Positions 8,191 to 16,208 of a stretch of DNA of 23,061 bases are shown piece by piece. The position numbers and the translations under genes are program-made. The first letter of the stretch is position 1, and every line of letters starts with the position of its first letter. The notes below the pieces were generated by a model that was given only the letters and a program-made list of their open reading frames with translations, was not told the DNA's origin and did not search any database. The DNA is from Deltaproteobacteria bacterium (lineage in GTDB: Bacteria; Desulfobacterota; Desulfobacteria; Desulfobacterales; JAFDCJ01): contig JAJRVC010000025.1 in NCBI GenBank assembly GCA_024277475.1, positions 1-23,061 of the forward strand. The letters run 5' to 3'.

Positions 8191-8302
8191 TTAGTTGTGA
8201 GTGGCCTGTTGTTAGTTGTTATAGAGAGATATTGAATACCGAATGTCGCAGCAACTGACAACACACAACTTACAACTTACGTTGAGCGCTTTTTAGCTCA
8301 AC
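8191..8302. repeat. Inverted low-complexity repeat and hairpin before permease 1
   Basis: GTTAGTTGTGAGTGG...TTGTTAGTTG (about 8190-8219) is roughly the inverse complement of CAACTGACAACACACAACTTACAAC (8252-8277 region), both built of about 7-base GTTAGTT/CAACTTA units. Then GTTGAGC (8281-8287) and GCTCAAC (8296-8302) form a perfect 7-bp stem with an 8-base loop ending 12 bases before the permease start. This could affect translation or mRNA stability. Confidence 0.5.
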
Positions 8303-8314
8303 CGGAATTAACTG

Positions 8315-9397
8315 ATGCGCATTGTCTTTGAAAAAAGAAAAACGCTGTCACGCAAAGCCGTGTTGCTGGTTCCCCTGGCCTCCTTTTTTATTTCGCTCTT
8401 GCTGACGGCTATTTTGCTGACGATATTTAAAACCAATCCTTTCGTGACGTTTGCCGCCATGTTTAAGGGTGCTTTCGGCTCCTGGCCGAATTTTACGGAA
8501 ACACTGGTCAAGGCCATCCCTTTGATGCTCACCGGTTTGGGGGTTTTAATCGCCTTCCGGCTGAAATTCTGGAATATCGGCGCCGAGGGGCAGCTCACTT
8601 TCGGCGGCATCGCTGCCACCTGGGTCGTATTGTTCTGGTCCCCTTTTTTATCTCCCTGGATGGTACTTCCGATCTCGATAATATTCGGTATGCTGGCAGG
8701 CGCACTGTGGGCGGGAATTCCCGCGTTTCTCAAAGTCAGTCTGAAAGTCGACGAAGTCCTGACGACTCTGATGCTCAATTATGTCGCCATTCTTTTTGCA
8801 AAGCACCTTTACTACGGGCCCTGGCGCGATCCCAAAGGGTATGGTTTTCCAGGAACACCCTCTTTCCCGGAATTTGCGTGGCTGCCGCGGATTGCAGGGC
8901 GTGCTCACCTGGGCCTGATTTTCGCGCTCGTTCTGGCTGTTCTGATCTGGTTCGTCCTCAACAGAACAAGGTGGGGCTTCGAACTCAAAATAATCGGGAA
9001 TAATCCGGCTGCCGCCCAATGCCAGGGCATCAACATTGCAAAGAATATTATGATCGCCCTGCTGTTTGCCGGCGCACTAAGCGGACTTGCAGGGGTCTGT
9101 GAGGTGACCGGCATCTCGAGAAGGCTGCAGCAGGGACTTTCCATAGGATACGGCTATACGGCTATCATTGTAGCCTGGCTGGCGCAGCTCAACCCCATTG
9201 CAGCCATAATAGTAGCCGTATTGATGGCCGCACTTCTCGTGGGCGGTGATCAGGTTCAGATGATGATGGGGCTGCCGGCTGCCATGGGACTGGTTCTCCA
9301 GGGTATGCTTCTTTTCCCAATGCTGGCCGGTTCCCTTTTTACCGAATACAGGCTACGATTCATTCGTTCCAGACTCTCCGGCACTTTAGGCGCCTAG
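8315..9397 (+). CDS. BMP-type ABC transporter permease 1 (NupP-like)
   Basis: 360-residue polytopic membrane protein of the BPD_transp_2 (branched-chain amino acid/ribose/nucleoside permease) superfamily. A long N-terminal hydrophobic segment spans about residues 14-38. The hallmark segment FRLKFWNIGAEGQL (81-94), conserved in nucleoside permeases of this type, follows. Further hydrophobic spans lie around 100-140, 195-215, 245-265 and 275-345. It would pair with the second permease to form the transmembrane channel. Start ATG at 8315 has only a weak GGAA 8 bases upstream. The sequence 3' of it (9398-9721) holds a repeat element instead of direct coupling to the next gene. Confidence 0.93.
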   Translation: MRIVFEKRKTLSRKAVLLVPLASFFISLLLTAILLTIFKTNPFVTFAAMFKGAFGSWPNFTETLVKAIPLMLTGLGVLIAFRLKFWNIGAEGQLTFGGIAATWVVLFWSPFLSPWMVLPISIIFGMLAGALWAGIPAFLKVSLKVDEVLTTLMLNYVAILFAKHLYYGPWRDPKGYGFPGTPSFPEFAWLPRIAGRAHLGLIFALVLAVLIWFVLNRTRWGFELKIIGNNPAAAQCQGINIAKNIMIALLFAGALSGLAGVCEVTGISRRLQQGLSIGYGYTAIIVAWLAQLNPIAAIIVAVLMAALLVGGDQVQMMMGLPAAMGLVLQGMLLFPMLAGSLFTEYRLRFIRSRLSGTLGA

Positions 9398-9421
9398 ATG
9401 CGCCATATCGAAAAAACATTG

Positions 9422-9660
9422 TCACCGCAGAGACGCAAAGAACGCAAAGAAAAAAATCAAACAGTATTGGTCCTGAATTTTAATCTGCCCGTTATGCGTA
9501 ACAGCAGCGCAAGGATAGTGAACGAATAAGATGAGTAAGGCACCTTTCAAATGGTTCTTATTGCTTTCCGTCCTTTGTGTCCGCTGGGGTTTTTAGCGGA
9601 CACGAAGGGCAGAAAGCAATAAAAAATTTATCCTCAGCGTCCTTTGCGTCTCTGCGGTGA
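9422..9660. repeat. Nested inverted-repeat element between the two permease genes
   Basis: A 239-base element fills most of the 324-bp gap between permease genes. Its outer 24-base ends, TCACCGCAGAGACGCAAAG... (9422-9445) and the complement at 9637-9660, match at 23 of 24 positions. Inside, 9558-9585 and 9595-9622 form a second inverted repeat (25 of 28) with a 9-base loop. The ends also hold short direct units (ACGCAAAGAACGCAAAG). It has no coding capacity. Terminal inverted repeats without a transposase suggest a MITE-like or extragenic palindromic element, but I see no clear target-site duplication. Confidence 0.7.
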
Positions 9661-9680
9661 ACTATTATCTTTATTTCGGA

Positions 9681-9699
9681 TTTCCGGATTATCCGGAAA
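9681..9699. promoter_or_regulatory. 19-base palindrome upstream of permease 2
   Basis: TTTCCGGATTATCCGGAAA has perfect 9-base arms around one central T, ending 22 bases before the start codon at 9722. It could be an operator half-site pair or a small mRNA hairpin. The start codon has no strong ribosome binding site between it and the palindrome. Confidence 0.4.
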
Positions 9700-9721
9700 C
9701 TTCCATTGAGTAGATAGCAAC

Positions 9722-10675
9722 ATGGTTGCACTGTTAACATCACTTCTGGCAATAACCCTGCGTGCGGGGACCTCTCTCACCTTCGCAACCATCGGTGAGA
9801 TATATACCGAGCGTTCAGGGATCCTCAATCTGGGAATTGAGGGCATGATGCTGATGAGTGCGGTGACATCCTTTGCCACCGTCTATTACACCGACAACCT
9901 GTTTTTGGCTATTCTGGTAGCGATGAGTGTGGGAGGAATGTTGGCCGCCGTCCACGCATTTCTCTCGATTACCATGCGTGCCAATCAGGTCGTCAGCGGT
10001 CTGTGCATTACACTTTTCGGATCGGGTATGGCCAGTTTTCTTGGGCAGAAACTTGGTCCGGCATCTAACTCGAACTATCTGGTCGGACTTGTCGGCTCGA
10101 AATTTGAGCCCGTGGCAATACCGCTGTTAAGCAGGCTTCCCGTCGTCGGGGTGATTTTCAACCTGGATATTCTCACCTATATTGTCTATTTACTATTGCC
10201 GCTTTCCTGGTATTACCTTTACAAAACCCGAAACGGATTGAATCTTCGTGCTGTGGGAGAAAATCCGCAAACTGCTGACGCCATGGGCATCAACGTCGGG
10301 AGAGTCCGCTATCTTTATACCATCACCGGCGGAATGCTGGTAGGCATTGGGGGTGCTCATCTCTCTTTGTCCTATACTCCGGGCTGGAGTGAAAATATTA
10401 CCGGAGGAAGGGGTTGGATTGTGATAGCACTCGTCATATTCTCCATGTGGAATCCTGCCCGGGCCATCTGGGGGGCAATTATTTTTGGCGGCATCAATGC
10501 CGTACAGTTCAGGCTGCAGGCATCCGGGACCACCATTCCGGCTTCATTCCTAAACATGCTCCCTTACCTGGTCACGATTATTGTTTTAGTCATTTTGACC
10601 TGGTGGGAAGCGTTAAGTAAACGCGTTGGGGCTCCCGGCGCACTGGCTCAGTCCTACATGCGGGAAGAAAAATAA
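9722..10675 (+). CDS. BMP-type ABC transporter permease 2 (NupQ-like)
   Basis: 317-residue membrane protein, the second permease of the importer. The family hallmark [15 protein letters not shown] (30-44) lies early, followed by about eight hydrophobic segments (roughly 40-62, 63-85, 90-110, 140-165, 195-222, 235-262, 278-298). It is shorter than permease 1 because it lacks the N-terminal extension, which is the normal pattern for this pair. The order binding protein, ATPase, permease, permease is the usual one for this family. It is 19 bases upstream of gpt, so the two are probably co-transcribed. Confidence 0.93.
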   Translation: MVALLTSLLAITLRAGTSLTFATIGEIYTERSGILNLGIEGMMLMSAVTSFATVYYTDNLFLAILVAMSVGGMLAAVHAFLSITMRANQVVSGLCITLFGSGMASFLGQKLGPASNSNYLVGLVGSKFEPVAIPLLSRLPVVGVIFNLDILTYIVYLLLPLSWYYLYKTRNGLNLRAVGENPQTADAMGINVGRVRYLYTITGGMLVGIGGAHLSLSYTPGWSENITGGRGWIVIALVIFSMWNPARAIWGAIIFGGINAVQFRLQASGTTIPASFLNMLPYLVTIIVLVILTWWEALSKRVGAPGALAQSYMREEK

Positions 10676-10694
10676 ACGAAAGGAAATTGTTAAC

Positions 10695-11177
10695 ATGACC
10701 GAAGATCACCAACGATACACCAAGACCTTCCCCATTTCCTGGGAGCAGCTCCACCGGGATAGCAAAGCCCTGGCCTGGCGGCTGGTGGATATGAAAACCT
10801 GGAAAGGAATTGTGGCCATCACCAGAGGCGGACTTGTGCCCGCTTCAATTATCGCCCGTGAACTGGAAATACGGCTGGTGGATACCGTCTGTATCTCCAG
10901 CTATGATTTTAAGGAAATGGGTGAAAGTAAGATTCTGAAATCAGTCGATATCGACGACAACGACTGGCTCCTCATAGACGATCTTGTCGACACCGGCCGC
11001 ACGGCCGGTATCGTCAGGGCCATGCTACCCAAAGCCCATTTTGCCACCGTCTACGCCAAACCGGAGGGCCGTCCACTGGTCGACACGTATATTACCGAGG
11101 TCAGCCAGGACACCTGGATACTATTTCCCTGGGATACGGAAAGCCGGTTCGTAGAACCAATAGTTTCAAGTACTTAG
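10695..11177 (+). CDS. gpt: Xanthine-guanine phosphoribosyltransferase
   Basis: 160 residues, close to the 152 of E. coli Gpt, which transfers phosphoribose from PRPP to xanthine, guanine or hypoxanthine to give XMP, GMP or IMP. Matches by eye along the whole length include [15 protein letters not shown] (36-50), [10 protein letters not shown] (62-71), the PRPP-binding loop [13 protein letters not shown] (92-104), [19 protein letters not shown] (112-130) and [10 protein letters not shown] (138-147). An upstream GTG-type extension to 10626 overlaps permease 2; ATG at 10695 is preferred because AAAGGAAA lies 8 bases upstream. Its place right after a nucleoside-family importer supports a purine uptake and salvage unit. 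Cytoplasmic, often membrane-associated in relatives. Confidence 0.95.
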   Translation: MTEDHQRYTKTFPISWEQLHRDSKALAWRLVDMKTWKGIVAITRGGLVPASIIARELEIRLVDTVCISSYDFKEMGESKILKSVDIDDNDWLLIDDLVDTGRTAGIVRAMLPKAHFATVYAKPEGRPLVDTYITEVSQDTWILFPWDTESRFVEPIVSST

Positions 11178-11368
11178 ACATGGTATCCCACAGCAACAAT
11201 TTTATTCTGAACAAATCCCATGGTCTCATTGGCATCAAGGGCATTGGTGATAAATGTTCCCCGAGTATCCCGGCAGCTCCTATTTTAGGTGTTCTATATG
11301 TCCTATCCCACGATGGCGAACATAGCTTCACCCAAAGAAGTTAGCGAAGCTGTTGGATAAGTAAACGG
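11174..11368 (-). pseudogene. Possible decayed gene fragment between convergent genes
   Basis: On the - strand one frame ends in a protein-like stretch TRGTFITNALDANETMGFVQ followed by [10 protein letters not shown] and a TAA. The 20 residues before it carry three stops (AIVG*DI*NT*NRSCRD). The pattern resembles the 3' end of a gene with accumulated nonsense changes, but I do not recognise the family. It would follow the M24 gene on the same strand and overlaps the last bases of gpt. A chance reading is possible. Confidence 0.25.
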
Positions 11369-11376
11369 CCTCACTT

Positions 11377-12513
11377 TTATGACTGCAATTCCCAAGGGGC
11401 ATGTGAAAGCACTTTACAACCCCTGTCTGTGACAAGGACCTGCTCTTCCAGAACATATATCCCATCTTTTTCAATGCAACCTGGTTCGATATGAAGTATC
11501 ATGCCGGGCATAAGAATGGTATGATCATCCGGACTGATGTAAGGCGGTTCCGTCGTATGAAGCCCGCTGCCGTGTCCAAACCGTCGGGCGGTCCAGGTCT
11601 CCATATCAACATCTAACTTCTCGGCGGTGTTCACTTGAGCCCAGTAAAGATCTGAAACCGGAATACCCGGCTTTGTAGCATCCATGCCGGCCTCTAAAAC
11701 TTTTCGAACCTTGTCCCACTTATTACGCTGCGCCTGGGACTGGCCCCCAACGACCAGTGCCCTGCAGTAATCCGTGTGGTAACCATACATTACGATGCCC
11801 AGGTCCACCCACAAGAGGTCTTTCGCCTTAAATCTGAGATCAGGCTGTGAACTTCCAGCTGCCTGTCGAGGATCAAAGTCACCGATACAGACAATTACCC
11901 AACCAAGGCCGGCCGCACTCTCGGTGATCACACGTTGAAATAGCTTTTCTATTTCGCGAGTCGTCATACCAGTTTCAACAACTTCAAAAGCTTGTTTAAA
12001 TATGGAATCCTGAATGTTACAAGCTCTTGTGAGAATCTCAATTTCAGCTTCAGACTTGACCATCCTCAACTGCCAGAATATATCAGTGGCATCCACAAAC
12101 GAAATTCCAGGCAGAGCGTTCTGCATCCCTAAGAAATCCCTGTAAGATATACCCAGCCTTTGTTCACGGCCAAGTTCAGCCCCCACGTTTCCGGTTGTGC
12201 ATCCGGTATCTCCAAAAGCTTTTTTGACCATGTCGACAGGTACTTCCCCCACTTTCGAATATTCGCGGACATCACCGTCCCAGTCAATCGGCAGATGAAA
12301 ATCGTGTGTAATCAGAATCGATTCCCTTTGGCGCGGTATTATCAAAACAGCGGGTCTGGGAAATGACATCTCTCCAAAAAACGAGGCCCCCGTAAAGTAA
12401 AAAAGATTCGTTGGTTCAGTAATAAACAGCGCGCTTAAGTTTTTTGTTTCCATAAACCTTCTGGCTTTTTTATGCCGAGCCGCGTATTCATCATTGTCAA
12501 TAACGGGTCCCAT
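11377..12513 (-). CDS. M24-family metallopeptidase (Xaa-Pro aminopeptidase/creatinase-like)
   Basis: 378 residues. The N-terminal creatinase-type domain (about 1-145) is followed by a pita-bread catalytic domain with all five metal ligands in order: D237 (VDLGIVMYG), D248 (HTDYCR), H314 (GHGSGLH), E343 (HIEPG) and E356 (VLEEQVLVT). Members hydrolyse Xaa-Pro peptides or act on small amidino or creatine-like substrates; which applies cannot be told. An upstream TTG (12549) also opens the frame, but ATG at 12513 has AAGGGGA 6 bases upstream and is preferred. It lies 87 bp after the hydroxyacid dehydrogenase gene on the same strand, probably co-transcribed. No signal peptide, so cytoplasmic. Convergent with gpt. 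Confidence 0.88.
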   Translation of the reverse strand: MGPVIDNDEYAARHKKARRFMETKNLSALFITEPTNLFYFTGASFFGEMSFPRPAVLIIPRQRESILITHDFHLPIDWDGDVREYSKVGEVPVDMVKKAFGDTGCTTGNVGAELGREQRLGISYRDFLGMQNALPGISFVDATDIFWQLRMVKSEAEIEILTRACNIQDSIFKQAFEVVETGMTTREIEKLFQRVITESAAGLGWVIVCIGDFDPRQAAGSSQPDLRFKAKDLLWVDLGIVMYGYHTDYCRALVVGGQSQAQRNKWDKVRKVLEAGMDATKPGIPVSDLYWAQVNTAEKLDVDMETWTARRFGHGSGLHTTEPPYISPDDHTILMPGMILHIEPGCIEKDGIYVLEEQVLVTDRGCKVLSHAPWELQS

Positions 12514-12600
12514 GGAATATCCCCTTACATTAGCGTCTTCTTCTGCCAAAGCAGTCAGCCGCTCAACGAAATCGTTGCGATCCCCATCGTTGGTGAATAT

Positions 12601-13569
12601 CTATTTTCTTTCGATACCCCGGCCCATGACATGATGCAACGGCTCCCTTTTCTCCGCTACCCGTCGAATATTGGCTGCTACTTGACCCACAATACCCTTC
12701 ATGGCATTGTCCGTTGACCCGGCAATATGGGGAGTGGCCATCACGTTGTAGTTGAATATAGGATCATCCGGATCCGGTGGTTCTTTCCAGAAGGCATCCA
12801 GCCCAGCCCCGGCAATCTGCCCTGAAGCAAGTGCATCCTCCAGGGCTTTATGATCCACAAGTCCGCCCCGAGAGAGATTGATCAGAAATGCATCGTTTTT
12901 CATGTGCGACAAGGTGTGCTTGTTGATCAGATTTGTACTCTCCGCCGTAACAGGCAGGCACAAGATGACGAAATCCGATTGTTTCAACAGACGGGGTAAT
13001 TCATCGGGGGTCCCCACCCAGTTCAGTCCCCGGACATCCCTGGCTTTCTGCGGGTTTGTCCGTTTGATGCCGATCAGATCAACATCAAAGGTCTTCAGGC
13101 GTTTGATCAAAGCCTGGCCGATGCCGCCTAACCCGACCAGTCCGACCGTCCTACCGTAGAGGGCCCTGCCTTGGGGAACCCCCATCTTTTTGGCAGCCAG
13201 GCTTTCGGCCATCGCTTTAACGTTTCTCGAAAGACCGATTATCATATAAATGCCTATTTCGGCCACCGAATCGGCGTTGCCCGAAATGCCGGTGGGGACA
13301 TTGGCCACCCATATGTCTTTCTCGTTAGCCGCGGCAATGTCGACGAGTTCGAGCCCGGAACCGCATTGCTGAATCAGCTTGAGCCTGTCGCTTTGTTCAA
13401 TCATCTCGTTTGTAATCCGGGTCATGGTCGGGATGAGCACATCATATCCTTCGAGCGAATCGATGCAAAACCCGCCCGTTGCATCGAATTGATGCTCGGG
13501 AAGCTCGGATCGGATCAGGTTTAAAAACCCGCCCCACGCATTTTCCGGCGCTGCAAATAAGATTTTCAT
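12601..13569 (-). CDS. D-2-hydroxyacid dehydrogenase, NAD-binding
   Basis: 322 residues from ATG 13569, which has GGGAG 7 bases upstream; a GTG at 13596 is possible but lies before that ribosome binding site. The Rossmann motif GLGGIG (146-151) sits in the nucleotide-binding domain, and the catalytic triad R234 (NLSRGGLVD), E263 (WKEPPDPDDP) and H281 (ATPHIAG) is complete. The family interconverts 2-oxoacids and D-2-hydroxyacids (glycerate, phosphoglycerate, lactate-type) using NAD(P)H. No ACT or C-terminal SerA domain is present, so it is not a full SerA. Neighbours are the nitrilase and the M24 enzyme, which suggests a catabolic role, but the substrate is unknown. Confidence 0.9.
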   Translation of the reverse strand: MKILFAAPENAWGGFLNLIRSELPEHQFDATGGFCIDSLEGYDVLIPTMTRITNEMIEQSDRLKLIQQCGSGLELVDIAAANEKDIWVANVPTGISGNADSVAEIGIYMIIGLSRNVKAMAESLAAKKMGVPQGRALYGRTVGLVGLGGIGQALIKRLKTFDVDLIGIKRTNPQKARDVRGLNWVGTPDELPRLLKQSDFVILCLPVTAESTNLINKHTLSHMKNDAFLINLSRGGLVDHKALEDALASGQIAGAGLDAFWKEPPDPDDPIFNYNVMATPHIAGSTDNAMKGIVGQVAANIRRVAEKREPLHHVMGRGIERK

Positions 13570-13710
13570 GGTTTTCTCCCGGTGATATTCGTTCACACAT
13601 TCTAATTTCCACAGGCCTGCATAAATTTTGACGGTGCCCTGATCAACTCACCTGATGAAGTTGTGTTAACCGCTTATATAAAGGTACGAGCGTCCGCAGG
13701 CATGGCACTG

Positions 13711-14679
13711 TTATAAATTTTTCTTGGACTCATAAATTACAGGCACCTGCGGTTCACTATTTACATGAAGCTGGAAGATATCCGGTCTTGCGTAGTGACC
13801 GACGACATCAAAATCAACCTTTGCCTTAGCTATTTCAGATAAGTCTAAATCCGCATACAGGATACCCTCTTCATCAAAGAGGGGGCCGGCTATAACTTCC
13901 CCAAACGGTGAAACGATAACGCTTCCCCCTCGACACATGACATCAGGTTGATCAGACAGCTCTTCAAAGGTTTCTAAATCAGATGGATACATCTCCTTGG
14001 TGACAAATTGATTGCAACCAAGCACAAAACAACGTCCCTCACAAGCGATGTGCTGCATCGTTGCCTGCCATGTGTCACGTGGATCTGCGGTTGGTGCGCA
14101 ATAAATTTCAACACCTTTTCCATACATAGCCATGCGAGCAAGAGGCATATAGTTTTCCCAACAGATAAGACCGCCGATATTTCCAATCCCGGTTGAAAAA
14201 ACGGGCATTGTGCTCCCATCGCCCTCACCCCAGATCAAACGCTCTGAACCGGTCGGTTTTAGCTTTCTATGTTTGCCCATTAAGTTACCCTTAGGATCAA
14301 AATAAAGCAATGTGCAGTATAATGTTCCGCGGCTATAGTCACCGTCCCGCTCTATTACACCGATGGCAAGATAGACACCCGCTTTATTGGCGGCCTTTCC
14401 CAGGGCCTCCGCTTCCCGGCCGGGAAGCTCCATTGCATTATCCCAGTATCTTTTCCACAAACAACGTCCCTCAACACTTCTGCTGCCTACAACCATACCG
14501 AAGCTGAATCCCCTTGGGTAACCGGGTATAAATGCCTCCGGCAAAAGAACCACTTTGCTGCCGTTTGCACCAGCGTCTTTAATCAGATGACAAGCTTTTT
14601 CTATCGACAAGGATTTATCGAACAAAACGGGCGCAGCTTGCACAACCGCTGCTTTTACTGTTTCAACACGATTTTCCAT
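13711..14679 (-). CDS. Nitrilase (carbon-nitrogen hydrolase superfamily, branch 1-like)
   Basis: 322 residues, the usual nitrilase length. The catalytic triad is visible: E48 (LLPEAFIPGYP), K139 (KHRKLKPT) and C173 (GGLICWENYMPL); the second conserved Glu, E145 (GSERLIWGEGDG), is also present. The CWENY and HRKLKPTGSER forms are those of true nitrilases and cyanide-degrading relatives rather than amidases or N-carbamoyl hydrolases. It would convert a nitrile to its acid and ammonia in the cytoplasm. Start ATG 14679 has a strong AGGAGGAG. It is 141 bp upstream of the dehydrogenase gene, same strand. The natural substrate cannot be read from sequence. Confidence 0.92.
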   Translation of the reverse strand: MENRVETVKAAVVQAAPVLFDKSLSIEKACHLIKDAGANGSKVVLLPEAFIPGYPRGFSFGMVVGSRSVEGRCLWKRYWDNAMELPGREAEALGKAANKAGVYLAIGVIERDGDYSRGTLYCTLLYFDPKGNLMGKHRKLKPTGSERLIWGEGDGSTMPVFSTGIGNIGGLICWENYMPLARMAMYGKGVEIYCAPTADPRDTWQATMQHIACEGRCFVLGCNQFVTKEMYPSDLETFEELSDQPDVMCRGGSVIVSPFGEVIAGPLFDEEGILYADLDLSEIAKAKVDFDVVGHYARPDIFQLHVNSEPQVPVIYESKKNL

Positions 14680-14753
14680 ATATTTCTCCTCCTAAGGGTT
14701 TACGAAGAAATAAATTAACAATTTTGGAAGTTGAGGCGCCCGGCCCGCAAGGC

Positions 14754-14793
14754 GCGGAAGCACAGGAACATCAAGACTATTTCGAGCTTCCGC
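14754..14793. repeat. Hairpin in the nitrilase-BKACE spacer
   Basis: GCGGAAGC (14754-14761) and GCTTCCGC (14786-14793) are perfect 8-base inverted arms. Just upstream, GCGCC and GGCGC form a smaller pair (14736-14755 region). These lie in the 14680-14999 spacer, which also holds the repeat at 14824 and the tandem motif at 14933 and no visible small gene. Confidence 0.4.
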
Positions 14794-14823
14794 AACGCAG
14801 CGGGACGGGATGGATCGGCGTCC

Positions 14824-14856
14824 AAAATGTGAAGTTATTTTTGAGTGAGCCCTAAG
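14824..14856 (+). repeat. Dispersed spacer repeat, copy B
   Basis: The 33-base partner of 109-141 (28 of 33 identical), beginning AAAATGTGAA and containing TTTTTGAGTGAG. It sits immediately downstream of a GC-rich stretch (14790-14823) not seen at copy A, so copy A may be shorter or diverged. Confidence 0.55.
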
Positions 14857-14932
14857 CATGCATAACCATGTCTGAGCAGCACCGTCGCCGGAAGTCTTTT
14901 TACTTTACCCTGGTATTCTTGAAAAACAAAAT

Positions 14933-14953
14933 TCGTCCTGTCGATCCTGTCAG
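14933..14953. repeat. Short-period spacer repeat (ATCCTGTC-type)
   Basis: TCGTCCTGTC and GATCCTGTCAG are two near-identical 9-10-base units in the nitrilase-BKACE spacer. The inverse form GGACAGGATCGTCAGGAT occurs at 3742-3759, so this is one motif in two spacers. Confidence 0.45.
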
Positions 14954-14999
14954 ATAAAAAAAATATTTAAAAAGAATCCATTGCTTGACTTTTTTAATA

Positions 15000-15821
15000 T
15001 CAGGATAATTTCAATATCCGGCGCGCTTCATCAGGCGACGCAACTTCCCGCCCATACTCCCCGGCAATCCGCACAATGCGCTCTACAAACTGAGCGTTGG
15101 TTTTTGCCAAAACACCTTTGGAGTAGTAGATATTGTCTTCCATGCCGACGCGGATGTGGCCTCCCATGATCAGGGCCATCATGGACATGGGCAAATGACC
15201 TTTGCCGATCCCTATGACCGACCAGGTGGAATTTTCCGGAATATGCCGCTGTAAATGTAAAAGAGATTCAGGTGTGGCCGGGGCACCCCAGGGCGTTCCC
15301 AGAACAAACTGGAAGTGAAACGGTTCTGCCAGTTTTCCCTCGTTTTTCATGCGCAGACAGGTGATGATCATACCCAGGTCGAATATCTCCAGCTCGGGTT
15401 TGATACCCATGTCCTTCATTTTTTTGGCGGTACTCTCAAGAAACTCGGGTGAATTGATAAAAACGGAATTACCCAGGTTAATGGAACCGGCATCAAAGGA
15501 AGCCAGCTCCGGTCTCAACTCAAGCGGAGCCAGCCGTTCCCCGGTCGGCAGATTTCTACCCGGAATACCGCTGGTGGTCAAACACAGAATTAAATTGGTT
15601 TTCTCCTGCAAGGGCTCCACTACCTGCTTGAAAATCTCTAAACTTTGGACACCCAGGCCCGTCTCCGGATCACGCACGTGGATGTGAACTACGGCAGCTC
15701 CCGCTTCCCAACACTCGATGGCCGACTGGACAATTTCCTTCGGTGTGATGGGGATGTGGGGCGCAATTTCGCGCGTAATCCGACTGCCGGTGATAGCAGC
15801 GGTAATTATCAGTTTTTCCAT
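15000..15821 (-). CDS. BKACE-family beta-keto acid cleavage enzyme (DUF849; 3-keto-5-aminohexanoate cleavage enzyme-like)
   Basis: 273 residues, a normal full length. The zinc site matches the family: H46 and H48 in VVHIHVRDPETG, and E228 in VGMEDNIYY. NxILCLTTSG-like strand motifs and the GxxxxR-type RVGMEDN segment support a TIM-barrel BKACE. The founding enzyme Kce converts 3-keto-5-aminohexanoate plus acetyl-CoA to 3-aminobutyryl-CoA plus acetoacetate in lysine fermentation; other members use different beta-keto acids. No other lysine-fermentation gene (kamA, kdd, kal) is in the window, so the substrate is open. Start ATG 15821 follows AAAGGAT by 6 bases. It is the first gene of a - strand series leading to the nitrilase, with a 320-bp gap, so they may be separate units. 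Confidence 0.92.
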   Translation of the reverse strand: MEKLIITAAITGSRITREIAPHIPITPKEIVQSAIECWEAGAAVVHIHVRDPETGLGVQSLEIFKQVVEPLQEKTNLILCLTTSGIPGRNLPTGERLAPLELRPELASFDAGSINLGNSVFINSPEFLESTAKKMKDMGIKPELEIFDLGMIITCLRMKNEGKLAEPFHFQFVLGTPWGAPATPESLLHLQRHIPENSTWSVIGIGKGHLPMSMMALIMGGHIRVGMEDNIYYSKGVLAKTNAQFVERIVRIAGEYGREVASPDEARRILKLS

Positions 15822-16066
15822 GCTTAAATCCTTTTTTTAAATAGAATTCTAAATTTTGATCTAAATCCAAGCCTCGTCATTCTGCTTGGCAAAATAGCCG
15901 TGACGCCTTATGGCAAAGAAGCCACCGCCGGCCCTGATCTTAGGGAGGCCCGGGGGCATCTGATCGGGTAAATCTTGGCAGTATGATTAAATCTCATAAA
16001 TAAGCTTTCTTGCAAAGCACTTTCTGCACGAACTTTTTTTTGATTTACACGTCCTTTTTGTCAAAT

Positions 16067-16081
16067 GGTATCACTTGCACT
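16067..16081 (+). promoter_or_regulatory. Second GGTNNNACTTGCACT motif
   Basis: GGTATCACTTGCACT followed by TATAAAAAAT, 12 of 15 identical to 5377-5391. It lies in the 15822-16308 spacer about 250 bases upstream of the BKACE gene but in the opposite orientation. The rest of that spacer shows a GCCCT/AGGG hairpin near 15936-15951, a GATA tandem near 16096-16107, and protein-like remnants, but no full gene. Confidence 0.25.
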
Positions 16082-16208
16082 ATAAAAAATCGATATAGAT
16101 AGATAGACAATCTCTAACGAGTCAGTCGAAAAAAAGATGTCATCCTGATTGAAGGCAATTCTGAGATCAGTCAAATGGTGAAGCAGAAGAAATAGAATTG
16201 GCAAGCTG

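Noticed and set aside
9422..9660. CRISPR array
   Set aside because: The repeats are inverted, two copies per pair, with no regular spacers and no cas genes.
12514..12603. Amber (TAG) read-through joining the D-2-hydroxyacid dehydrogenase and the M24 enzyme
   Set aside because: The two frames are the same and open across the 87-bp gap, but about 30 open codons are common by chance; the dehydrogenase ends at a normal C-terminus and the M24 gene has its own ribosome binding site.
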